Notes: generated by a model not told the origin, from the sequence alone. A DNA stretch of 64,000 nucleotides from Pseudomonas sp. 10S4 (GCF_034344865.1 NZ_CP133774.1:744001-808000); one strand, 5' to 3'. Counted from the stretch's first letter, positions 27,691 to 37,395 are shown. Numbers and translations are program-made.

Positions 27691-27767
27691 TGGTCGGGGT
27701 AAGGGGATTCGAACTCCTGACATCCTGCTCCCAAAGCAGGCGCGCTACCGGACTGCGCTATACCCCG
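27691..27767 (-). tRNA. tRNA-Pro (TGG), distal copy
   Basis: 77 bases including the encoded CCA. The acceptor CGGGGTA pairs with TACCCCG, the anticodon loop TTTGGGA gives anticodon TGG, and the T-loop is TTCGAAT. Identical over its length to the copy at 27948-28024. Confidence 0.95.
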
Positions 27768-27768
27768 G

Positions 27769-27794
27769 TAAAAAAAGGCGACCTCTCAGTCGCC
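27769..27794 (-). terminator. Terminator between tRNA-Lys and the distal tRNA-Pro
   Basis: GGCGAC and GTCGCC flank a 6-base loop, and on the minus strand the stem is followed by a T-run (A-run at 27769-27776). It suggests that the upstream Asn-Pro-Lys unit mostly ends here and that the distal tRNA-Pro is reached by read-through. Confidence 0.85.
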
Positions 27795-27863
27795 TTCTTC
27801 TTCGATCAGCGCTTTTGGCCTCTGATCTTAAGATCTGATCCCAGCGTTAACTGGTTTCAAAAA

Positions 27864-27942
27864 TGGTGGGTCGTGTGGGATTCGAACCGACGACCCAATT
27901 GGATTAAAAGTCCAACTGCTCTACCAACTGAGCTAACGACCC
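27864..27942 (-). tRNA. tRNA-Lys (TTT), unusually long
   Basis: The 5' end GGGTCGTTAGCTCAGTTGGT, anticodon loop CTTTTAA (anticodon TTT) and 3' end ACGACCCACCA are standard. The gene is 79 bases where 76 is usual: the anticodon stem has an additional base on each side, the variable region has an extra G, and the T-stem GTCGG/CCCAC contains a C-C mismatch. These could be consensus errors like those in nearby clpB, or a true variant. Confidence 0.85.
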
Positions 27943-27947
27943 AAAAA

Positions 27948-28024
27948 TGGTCGGGGTAAGGGGATTCGAACTCCTGACATCCTGCTCCCAAAGCAGGCGC
28001 GCTACCGGACTGCGCTATACCCCG
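27948..28024 (-). tRNA. tRNA-Pro (TGG), proximal copy
   Basis: 77 bases with encoded CCA, anticodon TGG in the loop TTTGGGA, T-loop TTCGAAT. It lies 5 bases from tRNA-Lys and 9 bases from tRNA-Asn in one transcript on the minus strand. It is identical to the distal copy at 27691-27767. Confidence 0.96.
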
Positions 28025-28033
28025 GTTTGAAAT

Positions 28034-28109
28034 TGGCTCCGTGACCAGGACTCGAACCTGGGACCCAATGATTAACAGTCATTTGCTCTACCGACTGAGC
28101 TATCACGGA
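28034..28109 (-). tRNA. tRNA-Asn (GTT)
   Basis: 76 bases. Acceptor TCCGTGA/TCACGGA, D-arm GCTCAGTCGGTAGAGC, anticodon loop CTGTTAA (GTT), T-arm CCAGGTTCGAGTCCTGG, encoded CCA. First gene of the tRNA operon, 87 bases after the -10 box of a strong promoter. Confidence 0.96.
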
Positions 28110-28195
28110 ACTACATATTTCAATTTACAACGGTGAAGCTTGCTGCATCTCTTCGACCCGTTCGCATCGCTGCGTTCGTGTGTCTGAGGCGCGCT

Positions 28196-28223
28196 ATTCT
28201 ACAATCTTAAGCACCTCTGTCAA
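28196..28223 (-). promoter_or_regulatory. Sigma-70 promoter of the tRNA operon
   Basis: On the minus strand TTGACA, a 16-base spacer, then TAGAAT, followed by the GC-rich discriminator AGCGCGCC. A GC-rich discriminator is typical of stable-RNA promoters under stringent control. Confidence 0.85.
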
Positions 28224-28356
28224 CCCCCTAAATTGCATTCAAGTTAATGATTTGCAACTTATTTCAGATTTCTGCTTGGGGAGCAGAAACCCTTCCGGGT
28301 GACTTACTGCGGGGCGCACTTTACAAGCCTTTTCCTTAGAGTTCAACAGCCTGGCG

Positions 28357-28383
28357 AAAAAAAGGCCTCGCAATGCGAGGCCT
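28357..28383 (-). terminator. Terminator of clpB
   Basis: AAGGCCTCG and CGAGGCCTT pair around a short loop; on the minus strand the stem is followed by seven T residues (A-run at 28357-28363). It lies 25 bases after the restored clpB stop codon. Confidence 0.92.
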
Positions 28384-28407
28384 TCTTTATTTCACTGGCA
28401 TTACGGC

Positions 28408-30982
28408 TCAGGAGAAAACGATTTCGTCGTTTTCTACAATGCCGACAGCCGTCTCGCCCGGCAGGAAACGACGGACAGAATCAACTGCGCCAACGGGTTC
28501 TCGATCCAGCGCTGGATCGCTCGTTTGAGCGGCCGTGCGCCATAGACCGGGTCGTAACCCACTGCGATCAACTTATCCATCGCCTCAGGGCTGAGCTCCA
28601 GTTTCAGCTCACGCTCGGTCAGGCGACTGCGCAGACGACCCAACTGGATCTCGGTGATGCCCGCAATCTGATCCCGCGCCAACGGTTCAAAGATCACCAC
28701 TTCGTCGACTCGGTTGATGAACTCCGGCCGGAAGTGCGTGGAAATCGCATCCATCACTGCCGCGCGCTGGGCTTCACGATCACCGACCAACTCCTGGATC
28801 TGTACCGAGCCCAGGTTTGAGGTCATGACGATCACGGTGTTTTTGAAATCCACCGTGCGGCCATGGCTATCCGTCAGTCGGCCGTCTTCCAGCACTTGCA
28901 GCAAGATGTTGAAGACGTCCGGGTGGGCCTTCTCGACCTCGTCCAGGAGGATTACCGAGTAACGGCTTGCGACGCACCGCCTCAGTCAGGTAACCGCCCT
29001 CTTCGATAGCCTACGTAGCCTGGGTGGCGCACCGAATCAGTCGAGCCACGGAATGTTTCTCGCATGAACTCGGACATATCGATGCGAATCATCGCCTCTT
29101 CAGTCATCAAAGAGGAATTCGGCCAGCGCCTTACACAGCTCGGTCTTACCGACCCCGGTCGGGCCGAGGAACATGAACGAACCACTCGGGCGATTCGGGT
29201 CGGACAACCCGGCACGGGAACGCCGCACCGCATTGGAGACCGCGATCACCGCTTCGTCCTGGCCGATCACACGTTGGTGCAACAGGCTTTCCATCTTCAT
29301 CAGCTTGTCGCGCTCGCCTTCGAGCATTTTCGACACCGGAATGCCGGTCCACTTCGACACGACTTCAGCGATCTCTTCTTCGGTCACCTTGCTGCGCAGC
29401 AACTGGTTTTCGCTTTTGCCGTGCTGGTCGACCATTTGCAGGCTGCGCTCCAAGTCCGGGATAACCCCGTATTGCAGCTCGGCCATGCGGTTCAAGTCGC
29501 CTTTGCGGCGGGCAGCTTCCAGCTCCTGACGGGACTGTTCGATTTTCTGCTGGATCTGCGCCGAGCCTTGGACTTCGGCCTTTTCCGCGTTCCAGATTTC
29601 TTCGAGGTCCGAATACTCACGTTCCAGCCGAACGATTTCTACCTGGAGTTTTTCCAGGCGTTTAATCGCCGCTTCGTCGCTTTCTTTCTTCAGCGCCTGG
29701 GATTCCACCTTCAGCTGAATCAGACGACGCTCCAGACGGTCGAGCACTTCCGGCTTGGAATCGATCTCCATGCGGATACGGCTGGCAGCCTCGTCGATCA
29801 GGTCGATGGCCTTGTCCGGCAGCTGACGCGCGGTGATGTAGCGATGGCTGAGCTTGGCCGCCGCGATGATCGCGCCGTCGGTGATCGCCACCTTGTGGTG
29901 AACCTCATACCGCTCTTTCAAGCCCCGCAAGATAGCAATGGTGTCTTCTTCACTCGGCTCTTCCACCAATACTTTCTGGAAGCGCCGCTCGAGGGCCGGC
30001 GTCCTTCTCGATGAACTCGCGGTATTCGTTGAGCGTCGTCGCTCCGATCAGGCGCAGTTCGCCGCGAGCCAGCATGCGGCTTGAGCATGTTGCCGGCATC
30101 CATGCGAGCCTTCGCCTGTTACCGGCGCCGACGACCGTGTGCAGCTCGTCGATGAACAAAATGATCTGCCCTTCCTGCTTCGACAGCTCATTAAGCAAGG
30201 ATTTGAGGCGTTCTTCGAACTCGCCGCGATACTTGGCACCAGCAATCAGCGCGCCCATGTCCAGGGACAACAGACGTTTGCCTTTGAGACCATCCGGCAC
30301 TTCGCCGTTGATGATCCGTTGGGCCAGGCCTTCGGCGATGGCGGTCTTACCCGACACCGGGTTCGCCGATCAGCACCGGGTTGTTCTTGGTACGGCGTTG
30401 CAGGACCTGAATGGTCCGGCGAATTTCATCGTCACGGCCAATCACCGGATCGAGCTTGCCTTCTTCGGCGCGCTTGGTCAGGTCGACGGTGTACTTATCC
30501 AGCGCCTGACGCGACTCTTCGTGGTTGGCGTCGTTAACCGCTTCGCCGCCACGCAGGTTGTTGATCGCGTTTTCCAGGGCTTTCTTGCTCACGCCTTGGC
30601 CGAGCAGCAGTTTGCCGAGCTTGTTGTTGTCGTCCATGGCGGCGAGCAACACCAGTTCGCTGGAGATGAACTGATCACCCTTCTGCTGGGCCAGGCGATC
30701 GGCCTGGTTGAGCAGACGCGCCAAATCTTGCGACATGTTCACGTCGCCAGTCGGATTCTGGATTTTCGGCAGTTGGTCGAGCTCTTTGGTCAGCTCTTTG
30801 CGCAGGCTGTTGACGTCAAAGCCGACTTGCATCAACAGGGGTTTGATCGAACCACCCTGTTGTTCAAGCATCGCTTGCATCAAGTGCGCCGGTTCAATGC
30901 CTGGATGATCGAGGCCGACGGCCAGGGATTGGGCGTCGGATAGAGCTAACTGCAATTTGCTGGTTAAACGGTCTATACGCAT
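28408..30982 (-). pseudogene. clpB: ClpB disaggregase, broken by about ten single-base indels (probably assembly errors)
   Basis: Hexameric AAA+ chaperone that, with DnaK, pulls proteins out of aggregates. From 30982 the N-domain, Walker A1 (GEPGVGKT region at about 30350), the middle coiled coil ([17 protein letters not shown]), Walker A2 [10 protein letters not shown] and the C-terminal domain can all be followed, but in several frames. Breaks I could place: an extra base at 30350-30352, three insertions within 30070-30115, one near 29998, a cluster of about six insertions between 28975 and 29110, and one missing base near 28472. Repairing the last gives the end [22 protein letters not shown] and the stop at 28408. 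Every disturbed stretch still spells ClpB when a base is removed. A sigma-32 promoter and a terminator frame the gene, so it is likely intact in the cell. Confidence 0.88.
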
Positions 30983-31054
30983 GGGTCACCTTCCTTTTGA
31001 GCAGGCCGGACCTAAAAAACCATCCTGAGTGAAGAAACCTGCCAGATACCTCAC

Positions 31055-31083
31055 TAGATGCGGTCGATTCTGGGAGTTTCAAG
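31055..31083 (-). promoter_or_regulatory. Sigma-32 heat-shock promoter of clpB
   Basis: On the minus strand CTTGAAA, a 14-base spacer and CGCATCTA match the RpoH consensus CTTGAAA-N(11-16)-CCCCATNT closely. It lies about 73 bases before the clpB ATG, in agreement with heat-shock control of clpB. Confidence 0.87.
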
Positions 31084-31113
31084 CGTCATACGGTTGATGT
31101 AGATCAGGGAAGC

Positions 31114-31839
31114 TTAGTCTTCGAGCCAGATCAAAGAGGCAAACCGACCAGTGTGTGGACTGCGGCGGTAAGAAAAGAAGCGTGGATCGGTCACGGTGCA
31201 GAAACCGCCACCATAAACAGCGGTGACGCCACGAGCTGCCAGACGCAAACGCGCGAGCTCATAGATGTCGGCCATGAACTTGCCGGCGTTCTGACTCGGA
31301 ACGAAGGCTTTAGCAGCCTCAGGCAGTTGCTGGATGAAGACTTCCCGTACTTCGGGGCCGACTTCAAAGGCTTGCGGGCCTATGGCCGGGCCGAGCCAGA
31401 CCAGCACCTCATGCGGTGCCACGGCCAGACTGTCGAGGGTCGCCTCCAGCACACCCGCCGCCAGCCCGCGCCAGCCGGCATGGGCTGCCGCGACGCGAGT
31501 GCCGGCACGGTCGCAGAACAGTGCAGGCAGGCAATCTGCCGTCATCGCCGTGCAGGCAATACCGGGCGTCGCCGTCCAACTGGCGTCGGCAGTGGCTACC
31601 AGACCTGGATCAGCATGAGACACAGCAATGCCGTGAACCTGCTGTAACCAGGCCGGTTGAATAGAGAAATGATCGGTGAGGCGACGGCGATTTTCGGCCA
31701 CAGCGTCTGGGCTGTCGTCGACGTGATCGCCGAGGTTGAGGCTGTCGAACGGCGCCAGACTGACGCCGCCCGCACGGGTGGTCACACAGGCTTTCACCCC
31801 GGCAGGCGCAGGCCAGTCGGGAATCAGCCAGCCGCTCAT
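31114..31839 (-). CDS. pgeF: Peptidoglycan editing factor PgeF (YfiH family)
   Basis: A 241-residue YfiH/DUF152 (laccase-domain) protein. In E. coli it removes wrongly built Ser-containing muropeptide precursors; older names are polyphenol oxidase. Family blocks seen: VTTRAGGVSLAPFDSLNLG (about 19-37), QQVHG (His near 69), TADCLPALFCD (Cys near 107), AAHAGWRGLAAGV (His near 123) and LGPAIGPQAFEVG. The His-Cys-His set forms the metal or catalytic site. Its start overlaps the rluD stop by 4 bases, the usual rluD-pgeF-clpB order, here in the same orientation as clpB. Confidence 0.93.
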   Translation of the reverse strand: MSGWLIPDWPAPAGVKACVTTRAGGVSLAPFDSLNLGDHVDDSPDAVAENRRRLTDHFSIQPAWLQQVHGIAVSHADPGLVATADASWTATPGIACTAMTADCLPALFCDRAGTRVAAAHAGWRGLAAGVLEATLDSLAVAPHEVLVWLGPAIGPQAFEVGPEVREVFIQQLPEAAKAFVPSQNAGKFMADIYELARLRLAARGVTAVYGGGFCTVTDPRFFSYRRSPHTGRFASLIWLED

Positions 31840-32798
31840 CCGATGAACGCCTCACGGTCTTGCTTGAGCAGGGTCAGCAACCAGACGAAATCGTCCGGAA
31901 GTGGCGATTCCCAGCTCATGCGTTTACCGGTCGTCGGATGATCCAGCTCCAGGAACCGCGCATGCAGTGCCTGACGTGGAAACGCCTTCAACGATTCGAC
32001 CATGGTCACACTGGCTGCCGGCGGGATACGGAAACGACCGCCGTAGGCAGGATCTCCGACCAACGGGAAGTTGATGTGAGACATATGCACACGAATCTGG
32101 TGCGTACGACCGGTTTCCAGCTTCACCCGCACGTGAGTGTGGGAGCGGAAACGCTCGAGCACGCGGTAGTGGCTGACGGCTTGCTTGCCACCTTCCATCA
32201 CCGCCATGCGCTGGCGTTGCTGGCCGTGACGACCGATCGGCGCGTTGATTTTGCCGCCGGCGGTCACCACACCGATCACGATGCACTCGTAGATCCGGCT
32301 GACGCTGCGACTCTGCAACTGTGTTACCAGCTGCGTCTGCGCTTGAATGGTCTTGGCCACCACCATCAGACCAGTGGTGTCCTTGTCCAGGCGATGCACG
32401 ATACCGGCGCGGGGCACATTGATAATGTCCGGCACGTGGTGCAGCAAGGCGTTGAGCAAGGTGCCGTCAGCGTGACCGGCAGCCGGATGCACCACCAGAC
32501 CCGCAGGTTTGTTGATCACCAGGATGTCGTCATCTTCATAGACGATGTCCAGCTCAATGTCCTGAGCGATCCATTCGCCCTGAGCTTCCTGCTCGGCGGT
32601 TAGCTCAAGAATGGCGCCACCATGAACGATGTCTCGCGGGCGGATAACCGCCCCATCCACAGTCAGGCGGCCGTCTTTGATCCAGGCGGAAAGGCGCGAG
32701 CGCGAGTGCTCAGCGAATAATTGTGCGGCGACTTGATCGAGGCGTTGGCCGCCCAATTCGGACGGCACCTCTGCGCGAAGTTCAATTTTATCGGACAT
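31836..32798 (-). CDS. rluD: 23S rRNA pseudouridine synthase RluD
   Basis: Makes pseudouridine at 1911, 1915 and 1917 in helix 69 of 23S rRNA. The 320 residues show an N-terminal S4 RNA-binding domain ([21 protein letters not shown]) and the RluA-type catalytic domain with [18 protein letters not shown], whose Asp is the catalytic residue, and [20 protein letters not shown]. The start [11 protein letters not shown] at 32798 is the conserved one; the frame extends 7 codons further but without family support. It diverges from bamD. Confidence 0.95.
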   Translation of the reverse strand: MSDKIELRAEVPSELGGQRLDQVAAQLFAEHSRSRLSAWIKDGRLTVDGAVIRPRDIVHGGAILELTAEQEAQGEWIAQDIELDIVYEDDDILVINKPAGLVVHPAAGHADGTLLNALLHHVPDIINVPRAGIVHRLDKDTTGLMVVAKTIQAQTQLVTQLQSRSVSRIYECIVIGVVTAGGKINAPIGRHGQQRQRMAVMEGGKQAVSHYRVLERFRSHTHVRVKLETGRTHQIRVHMSHINFPLVGDPAYGGRFRIPPAASVTMVESLKAFPRQALHARFLELDHPTTGKRMSWESPLPDDFVWLLTLLKQDREAFIG

Positions 32799-32949
32799 GC
32801 TCAGACTAGGCGTCGGCACAGCCTTTGGTTTCGGCTGCGCGCTTGTGGTTAAATACGGCGTCTTTTGCCCCGATGCTATTCAAAGGGGCGCTCATCATAA
32901 CAGGACGGCCCCGCCCAAGACAGCGGCCGTCATAGGGACGCAAGCCGCC

Positions 32950-33972
32950 ATGCAAGTGAAACACCTGCTGCTGATCGCCATCCTCGCATTGACCGCTGCT
33001 TGCTCATCGAAGGAAGTCGTAGACGAAAACCTTAGCGAAGTCGAGCTGTACCAGCAGGCTCAGAAAGATCTGGATAACAGTAGCTACACCAGTGCCACAG
33101 CCAAGCTGAAGGCCCTGGAGTCGCGTTATCCGTTCGGGCGCTACGCTGATCAGGCTCAACTCGAGCTCATCTACGCCAACTACAAAAACGCCGAACCTGA
33201 GGCTGCCAAGTCTGCCGCCGAGCGTTTTATTCGTTTGCACCCACAGCATCCGAACGTGGATTACGCGTATTACCTCAAGGGTCTGACCTCCTTCGACCAG
33301 GACGTCGGCCTGCTGGCGCGCTTCCTGCCGCTGGACATGACCAAGCGTGACCCGGGCGCTGCCCGCGACTCGTACAACGAGTTCGCCCAGCTGACCAGCC
33401 GCTACCCGAACAGCCGCTACTCGCCGGATGCCAAGCAGCGCATGATTTATCTGCGCAACCTGCTGGCCTCCTACGAGATTCACGTTGCCGACTACTACCT
33501 GACTCGTCAGGCCTACGTCGCCGCCGCGAACCGTGGTCGTTATGTCGTGGAGAACTTCCAGGAAACCCCTTCGGTCGGTGACGGCCTGGCGGTGATGGTC
33601 GAGTCCTACCAGCGTCTGCACCTGGACGAACTGGCCAACACCAGCCTCGAAACCCTGAAGCTCAACTACCCGAACCACCCAAGCCTGGTGGACGGTCAGT
33701 TCAAGCCATCGGTAGCCGAAGCGGACAACCGTTCGTGGCTGAGCAAGGCGACCCTGGGCCTGATCGAATCCCGTCCGCCGCTGCCACCGGGCGAAACCCG
33801 CGCCAACCAGGACGTGCAGAAGCAGTTCCAGGACGCGAAAGATTCGATTCCTAGCGAGCTCAAGCCTAAAGATGGCAACGGCGAAGTGATCCAGGAAGAA
33901 CAACACGAAGCGGAAGGCAACAACAGCGACCGTTCGTGGTTCAGCTACATGACCTTCGGTGTGTTTGACTGA
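32950..33972 (+). CDS. bamD: Outer membrane assembly lipoprotein BamD
   Basis: Essential lipoprotein of the BAM complex, which folds beta-barrel proteins into the outer membrane. The signal peptide ends in the lipobox LTAAC, so Cys18 is lipidated. The rest is built of TPR-like repeats ([39 protein letters not shown] and so on). The Pseudomonas protein carries a longer C-terminal tail ([16 protein letters not shown] and onwards) than the E. coli form, giving 340 residues. The ATG at 32950 is fixed by the signal peptide. A strong terminator follows. The older name is comL. Confidence 0.95.
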   Translation: MQVKHLLLIAILALTAACSSKEVVDENLSEVELYQQAQKDLDNSSYTSATAKLKALESRYPFGRYADQAQLELIYANYKNAEPEAAKSAAERFIRLHPQHPNVDYAYYLKGLTSFDQDVGLLARFLPLDMTKRDPGAARDSYNEFAQLTSRYPNSRYSPDAKQRMIYLRNLLASYEIHVADYYLTRQAYVAAANRGRYVVENFQETPSVGDGLAVMVESYQRLHLDELANTSLETLKLNYPNHPSLVDGQFKPSVAEADNRSWLSKATLGLIESRPPLPPGETRANQDVQKQFQDAKDSIPSELKPKDGNGEVIQEEQHEAEGNNSDRSWFSYMTFGVFD

Positions 33973-33990
33973 CACCTGCGGTTACGCAAA

Positions 33991-34018
33991 AAGGGAGACT
34001 TTCGAGTCTCCCTTTTTT
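33991..34018 (+). terminator. Terminator of bamD
   Basis: AAGGGAGACT and AGTCTCCCTT pair perfectly around a TTCG tetraloop and are followed by a T-run. It begins 18 bases after the bamD stop. Confidence 0.95.
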
Positions 34019-34109
34019 ATGGCCCTTTTTTTGTGAAGCGCTTATTACGCTGTGCGCCCGCCATGTCCTTGGCTAAACTGCCTGATCATCATTCATAAAG
34101 CAGCCCGCC

Positions 34110-34343
34110 ATGCTTCGTTTACTGTTCTGGATCGCCCTGATTGCCGCTGCGGTATGGTTCTGGCGCAAGTTCAAAAGCCCGGCGTCTGCCGCACGGCCCA
34201 ATGCCGAACTGGAAGCTGCACCGATGGTTCGCTGCGCCCACTGCGGCGTGCACCTGCCTCGCGACCGTGCGCTGAGTCTTCAACAACAGTGGTATTGCAG
34301 CCAGGCTCACCTCGAGCAAGGCCCGGGCTCCAGTGATCGCTGA
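34110..34343 (+). CDS. PP0621 family zinc-ribbon-like membrane protein
   Basis: A 77-residue protein with an N-terminal membrane helix (LRLLFWIALIAAAVWFW) and a small cytosolic domain carrying CAHCG, a second conserved Cys in WYCSQAHLEQ and the conserved HLPRDRAL between them, consistent with a zinc site (also the TRASH/MYND-like pattern). It belongs to the PP0621 family and lies directly before pilS in Pseudomonas; the pilS start falls inside its last codons. Its function is unknown. The coupling to pilS hints at a link with pilus regulation but is not evidence of it. Confidence 0.88.
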   Translation: MLRLLFWIALIAAAVWFWRKFKSPASAARPNAELEAAPMVRCAHCGVHLPRDRALSLQQQWYCSQAHLEQGPGSSDR

Positions 34344-35922
34344 GGCTTCCAGCCCCGGCAGCAAACAAGCCCAGCGACTGCTGCGCCTCTATCATCTCTA
34401 CCGTTTAAGTATCGGCATCACCTTGGTGCTGTTGATCTCCAGCAACATGGACAACCAGTTGCTGATGTTCGCCAACAACGACCTGCTGCGCAGTGGCAGC
34501 TGGTTGTACCTGGTACTGAATATTCTGCTGGTGGTGTTCCTGGAGAATACCCGCCGTCCCGGCCAGTTATTCAGCCTGGCCCTGGCCGATGTGTTGCTGC
34601 TGTGCGGTCTGTTCTACGCTGCCGGCGGTGCGGCCAGCGCCATTGGCAATTTGCTGATCGTGTCCGTGGCCATCGGCAACACACTGTTGCGCGGGCGTAT
34701 TGGCTTGCTGATCGCCGCAGTCGCGGCCATTGGCATTGTCGGTTTGAGCTTCCTGCTGAGTTTCAGCCGCCCCACCAGCCCCAACGACTACCTGCAAGCC
34801 GGCACGCTTGGCGCCCTGTGCTTTGCCGCGGCATTGCTGGTGCAAGGTCTGATCCGGCGTCTGGAGGTCAGCGAACACCTGGCCGAGCAGCGGGCCAGCG
34901 AAGTGGTCGGCCTTGAAGCCCTGAACGCGCTGATTTTGCAACGTATGCGCACCGGCATCCTGGTGCTCGATGACCAGCGGCGGGTGCAACTGGCCAACCA
35001 CAGCGCCCGGTCCCAACTGGGCCAGGACCACCTCGACGGCGAGTTGATCGATGATTATTCACCGACCTTGGTCGAACGCCTGCAACTGTGGTTCAACAAC
35101 CCGACCTTGCGACCCCAAAGTCTGAAAATCGCCAGTTCCGGCCTCGAGCTGCAACCAAGCTTCATTGCCCTGGACCAAAGCCCCCATCATCAGACCCTGG
35201 TCTTTCTCGAAGACCTCGCCCAGATCTCCCAGCAGGCCCAGCAACTGAAACTCGCCGCCCTGGGTCGCCTGACCGCCGGTATCGCCCACGAGATCCGTAA
35301 TCCGCTGGGCGCCATCAGTCATGCCGCACAGTTGCTGCAGGAATCCGAGGAACTGAACGGCGCGGATAGACGTCTGACCCAGATTATTCAAGACCACTCT
35401 CAGCGAATGAATCGGGTTATCGAAAACGTCCTGCAACTGTCCCGCCGTCAGCAAACCACGCCGCAACGGCTCGATCTAAAGCCGTGGCTTGCGCGGTTCG
35501 TCGCCGAAGCCCGCGAGACCGCGACCGAACGCCAGACCATTCACCTGCGCATCGGCGCCGGCCATGTCACAACGCTGATGGACACGAATCAACTGTCCCA
35601 GATACTCGACAATTTGTTGCGCAATGGCTGGCGTCACAGCGCCCTGATTCATAAACAGGCAGAGGTCTGGCTTGAGTTGTTTGTCGACCCCGACAGCCAG
35701 TTGCCGGTCCTCGAGGTGCAGGACAATGGCCCCGGCGTGGCGCCGGACCAGCAGGCGCACTTGTTCGAACCCTTCTTCACCACCAGCAGCCAGGGCACTG
35801 GCCTGGGGCTTTATCTGTCCCGTGAGCTGTGCGAAAGCAACCAGGCGCGCCTAGACTTCAAACCACGCCAAGGCGGCGGCTGCTTTCGCATCACCTTTGC
35901 ACACGGACGGAAACAAAGTTGA
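34333..35922 (+). CDS. pilS: Sensor histidine kinase PilS
   Basis: Membrane sensor kinase for type IV pilus expression; in P. aeruginosa it monitors pilin in the inner membrane and phosphorylates PilR. The 529 residues show about six membrane helices in the first 180 (for example GNLLIVSVAIGNTLLRG, GLLIAAVAAIGIVGLSFLL), a PAS-like linker, the HisKA box LAALGRLTAGIAHEIRNPLG with the phospho-acceptor His, and the ATPase domain with ILDNLLRNGWRHS (N box), QDNGPGV (G1) and GTGLGLYLSREL (G2). The start is a GTG at 34333 that overlaps the end of the preceding gene. pilR follows 2 bases after the stop. Confidence 0.93.
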   Translation: MIAEASSPGSKQAQRLLRLYHLYRLSIGITLVLLISSNMDNQLLMFANNDLLRSGSWLYLVLNILLVVFLENTRRPGQLFSLALADVLLLCGLFYAAGGAASAIGNLLIVSVAIGNTLLRGRIGLLIAAVAAIGIVGLSFLLSFSRPTSPNDYLQAGTLGALCFAAALLVQGLIRRLEVSEHLAEQRASEVVGLEALNALILQRMRTGILVLDDQRRVQLANHSARSQLGQDHLDGELIDDYSPTLVERLQLWFNNPTLRPQSLKIASSGLELQPSFIALDQSPHHQTLVFLEDLAQISQQAQQLKLAALGRLTAGIAHEIRNPLGAISHAAQLLQESEELNGADRRLTQIIQDHSQRMNRVIENVLQLSRRQQTTPQRLDLKPWLARFVAEARETATERQTIHLRIGAGHVTTLMDTNQLSQILDNLLRNGWRHSALIHKQAEVWLELFVDPDSQLPVLEVQDNGPGVAPDQQAHLFEPFFTTSSQGTGLGLYLSRELCESNQARLDFKPRQGGGCFRITFAHGRKQS

Positions 35923-35924
35923 AC

Positions 35925-37265
35925 ATGAGCCCACGGCAAAAAGTCCTGATCGTCGACGACGAACCGGATATCCGCGAACTCCTGGAAATCACCCTGGGAC
36001 GGATGAAACTCGACACTTTCAGTGCCCGCAACCTTGGCGAAGCCCAAGCCCTGCTGGCCCGGGAGTCATTCGACCTGTGCCTGACCGACATGCGCCTGCC
36101 GGACGGCACTGGTCTGGAACTGGTGCAGCACATCCAGCAACGTTACGCCCAAGTGCCGGTGGCGATGATCACCGCCTACGGCAGCCTGGAAACCGCCATC
36201 AACGCCCTCAAGGCTGGTGCCTTCGACTTTCTGACCAAACCGGTGGACCTGACCCGGCTCCGGGAACTGGTCACCAGTGCCCTGCGCCTGCCCGCACCCG
36301 GTGGCGCCAGTACCGCCATCGATCGCCGATTGCTCGGCGATTCGTTGCCCATGCGCAGCCTGCGTAAACAAATCGACAAGCTGGCCCGCAGCCAGGCACC
36401 GGTGTACATCAGCGGTGAATCCGGCAGCGGCAAGGAACTGGTCGCTCGTCTGATTCACGAACAAGGCCCGCGCGCCAATCGTCCCTTCGTCCCGGTCAAC
36501 TGCGGGGCGATACCGTCGGAATTGATGGAAAGCGAATTTTTTGGCCATCGCAAAGGCAGTTTCAGCGGCGCCATCGAAGACAAACCAGGCCTGTTCCAGG
36601 CAGCCCATGGCGGCACTCTGTTCCTCGATGAAGTGGCTGATTTACCGCTGGCGATGCAGGTCAAACTGCTGCGGGCGATTCAGGAGAAAGCCGTGCGCAG
36701 CGTCGGCGGCCAGCAGGAAACCGTGGTCGATGTACGCATCCTTTGCGCCACCCATAAAGACCTCGACGCCGAAGTCAGTGCCGAACGTTTTCGTCAGGAT
36801 TTGTATTATCGGCTCAACGTGATCGAGTTGCGGGTGCCGCCCCTGCGTGAACGCCGGGACGATATCGAGACACTCGCCAGCCATGTACTCAAGCGCCTGG
36901 CGGCCGGCACCGGCCAACCCGCGACAAAACTCCACCCGCTAGCCCTTGATGCGCTGAAAAGCTACCGCTTCCCAGGCAACGTGCGGGAACTGGAGAACAT
37001 GCTCGAACGCGCCCACACCTTGTGCGAGAACAAACAGATCGAAGCCAGCGACTTGCGCCTGGCCGACGGTAACTGCGCTGCCGAAGCCGGCGTGCCGGAC
37101 CTGACCCGGATCGACAATCTGGAAGATTATCTGGAAAACGTCGAGCGCAAACTCATCCTCCAGGCGCTGGAAGAAACCCGCTGGAACCGCACGGCGGCGG
37201 CGCAGCGGCTGAATCTGTCGTTTCGGTCGATGCGCTACAGGCTGAAGAAACTCGGTTTGGATTGA
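35925..37265 (+). CDS. pilR: Sigma-54-dependent response regulator PilR
   Basis: NtrC-family activator of pilA, 446 residues. The receiver domain carries VLIVDDEPD (acidic pocket), the phosphorylated Asp in LCLTDMRLP (about residue 54) and the conserved Lys in LTKPVDL. The AAA+ domain has Walker A GESGSGKE (near 166-173), the sigma-54-contacting loop as ESEFFGHRKGSFSGA (a GAFTGA variant) and Walker B GGTLFLDEV. The C-terminal Fis-type helix-turn-helix is ALEETRWNRTAAAQRLNLS. The ATG at 35925 gives the conserved start MSPRQKVLIVDD. A likely target, the pilA promoter at 7446-7461, is in the same window. Confidence 0.95.
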   Translation: MSPRQKVLIVDDEPDIRELLEITLGRMKLDTFSARNLGEAQALLARESFDLCLTDMRLPDGTGLELVQHIQQRYAQVPVAMITAYGSLETAINALKAGAFDFLTKPVDLTRLRELVTSALRLPAPGGASTAIDRRLLGDSLPMRSLRKQIDKLARSQAPVYISGESGSGKELVARLIHEQGPRANRPFVPVNCGAIPSELMESEFFGHRKGSFSGAIEDKPGLFQAAHGGTLFLDEVADLPLAMQVKLLRAIQEKAVRSVGGQQETVVDVRILCATHKDLDAEVSAERFRQDLYYRLNVIELRVPPLRERRDDIETLASHVLKRLAAGTGQPATKLHPLALDALKSYRFPGNVRELENMLERAHTLCENKQIEASDLRLADGNCAAEAGVPDLTRIDNLEDYLENVERKLILQALEETRWNRTAAAQRLNLSFRSMRYRLKKLGLD

Positions 37266-37271
37266 GGGCCC

Positions 37272-37364
37272 CTTCGCGAGCAAGCCCGCTCCCACTTTGA
37301 TCTCCAGTGTTCACAAATAATATGTTCACCGACGTTCCAATGTGGGAGCGGGCTTGCTCGCGAA
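37272..37364. repeat. REP doublet (GTGGGAGCGGGCTTGCTCGCGA type)
   Basis: CTTCGCGAGCAAGCCCGCTCCCAC and its inverted copy GTGGGAGCGGGCTTGCTCGCGA frame about 50 bases, between the convergent ends of pilR and thiO. Confidence 0.88.
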
Positions 37365-37395
37365 TGCGATCTGACAGTCGACAAAGATCCTGCGA

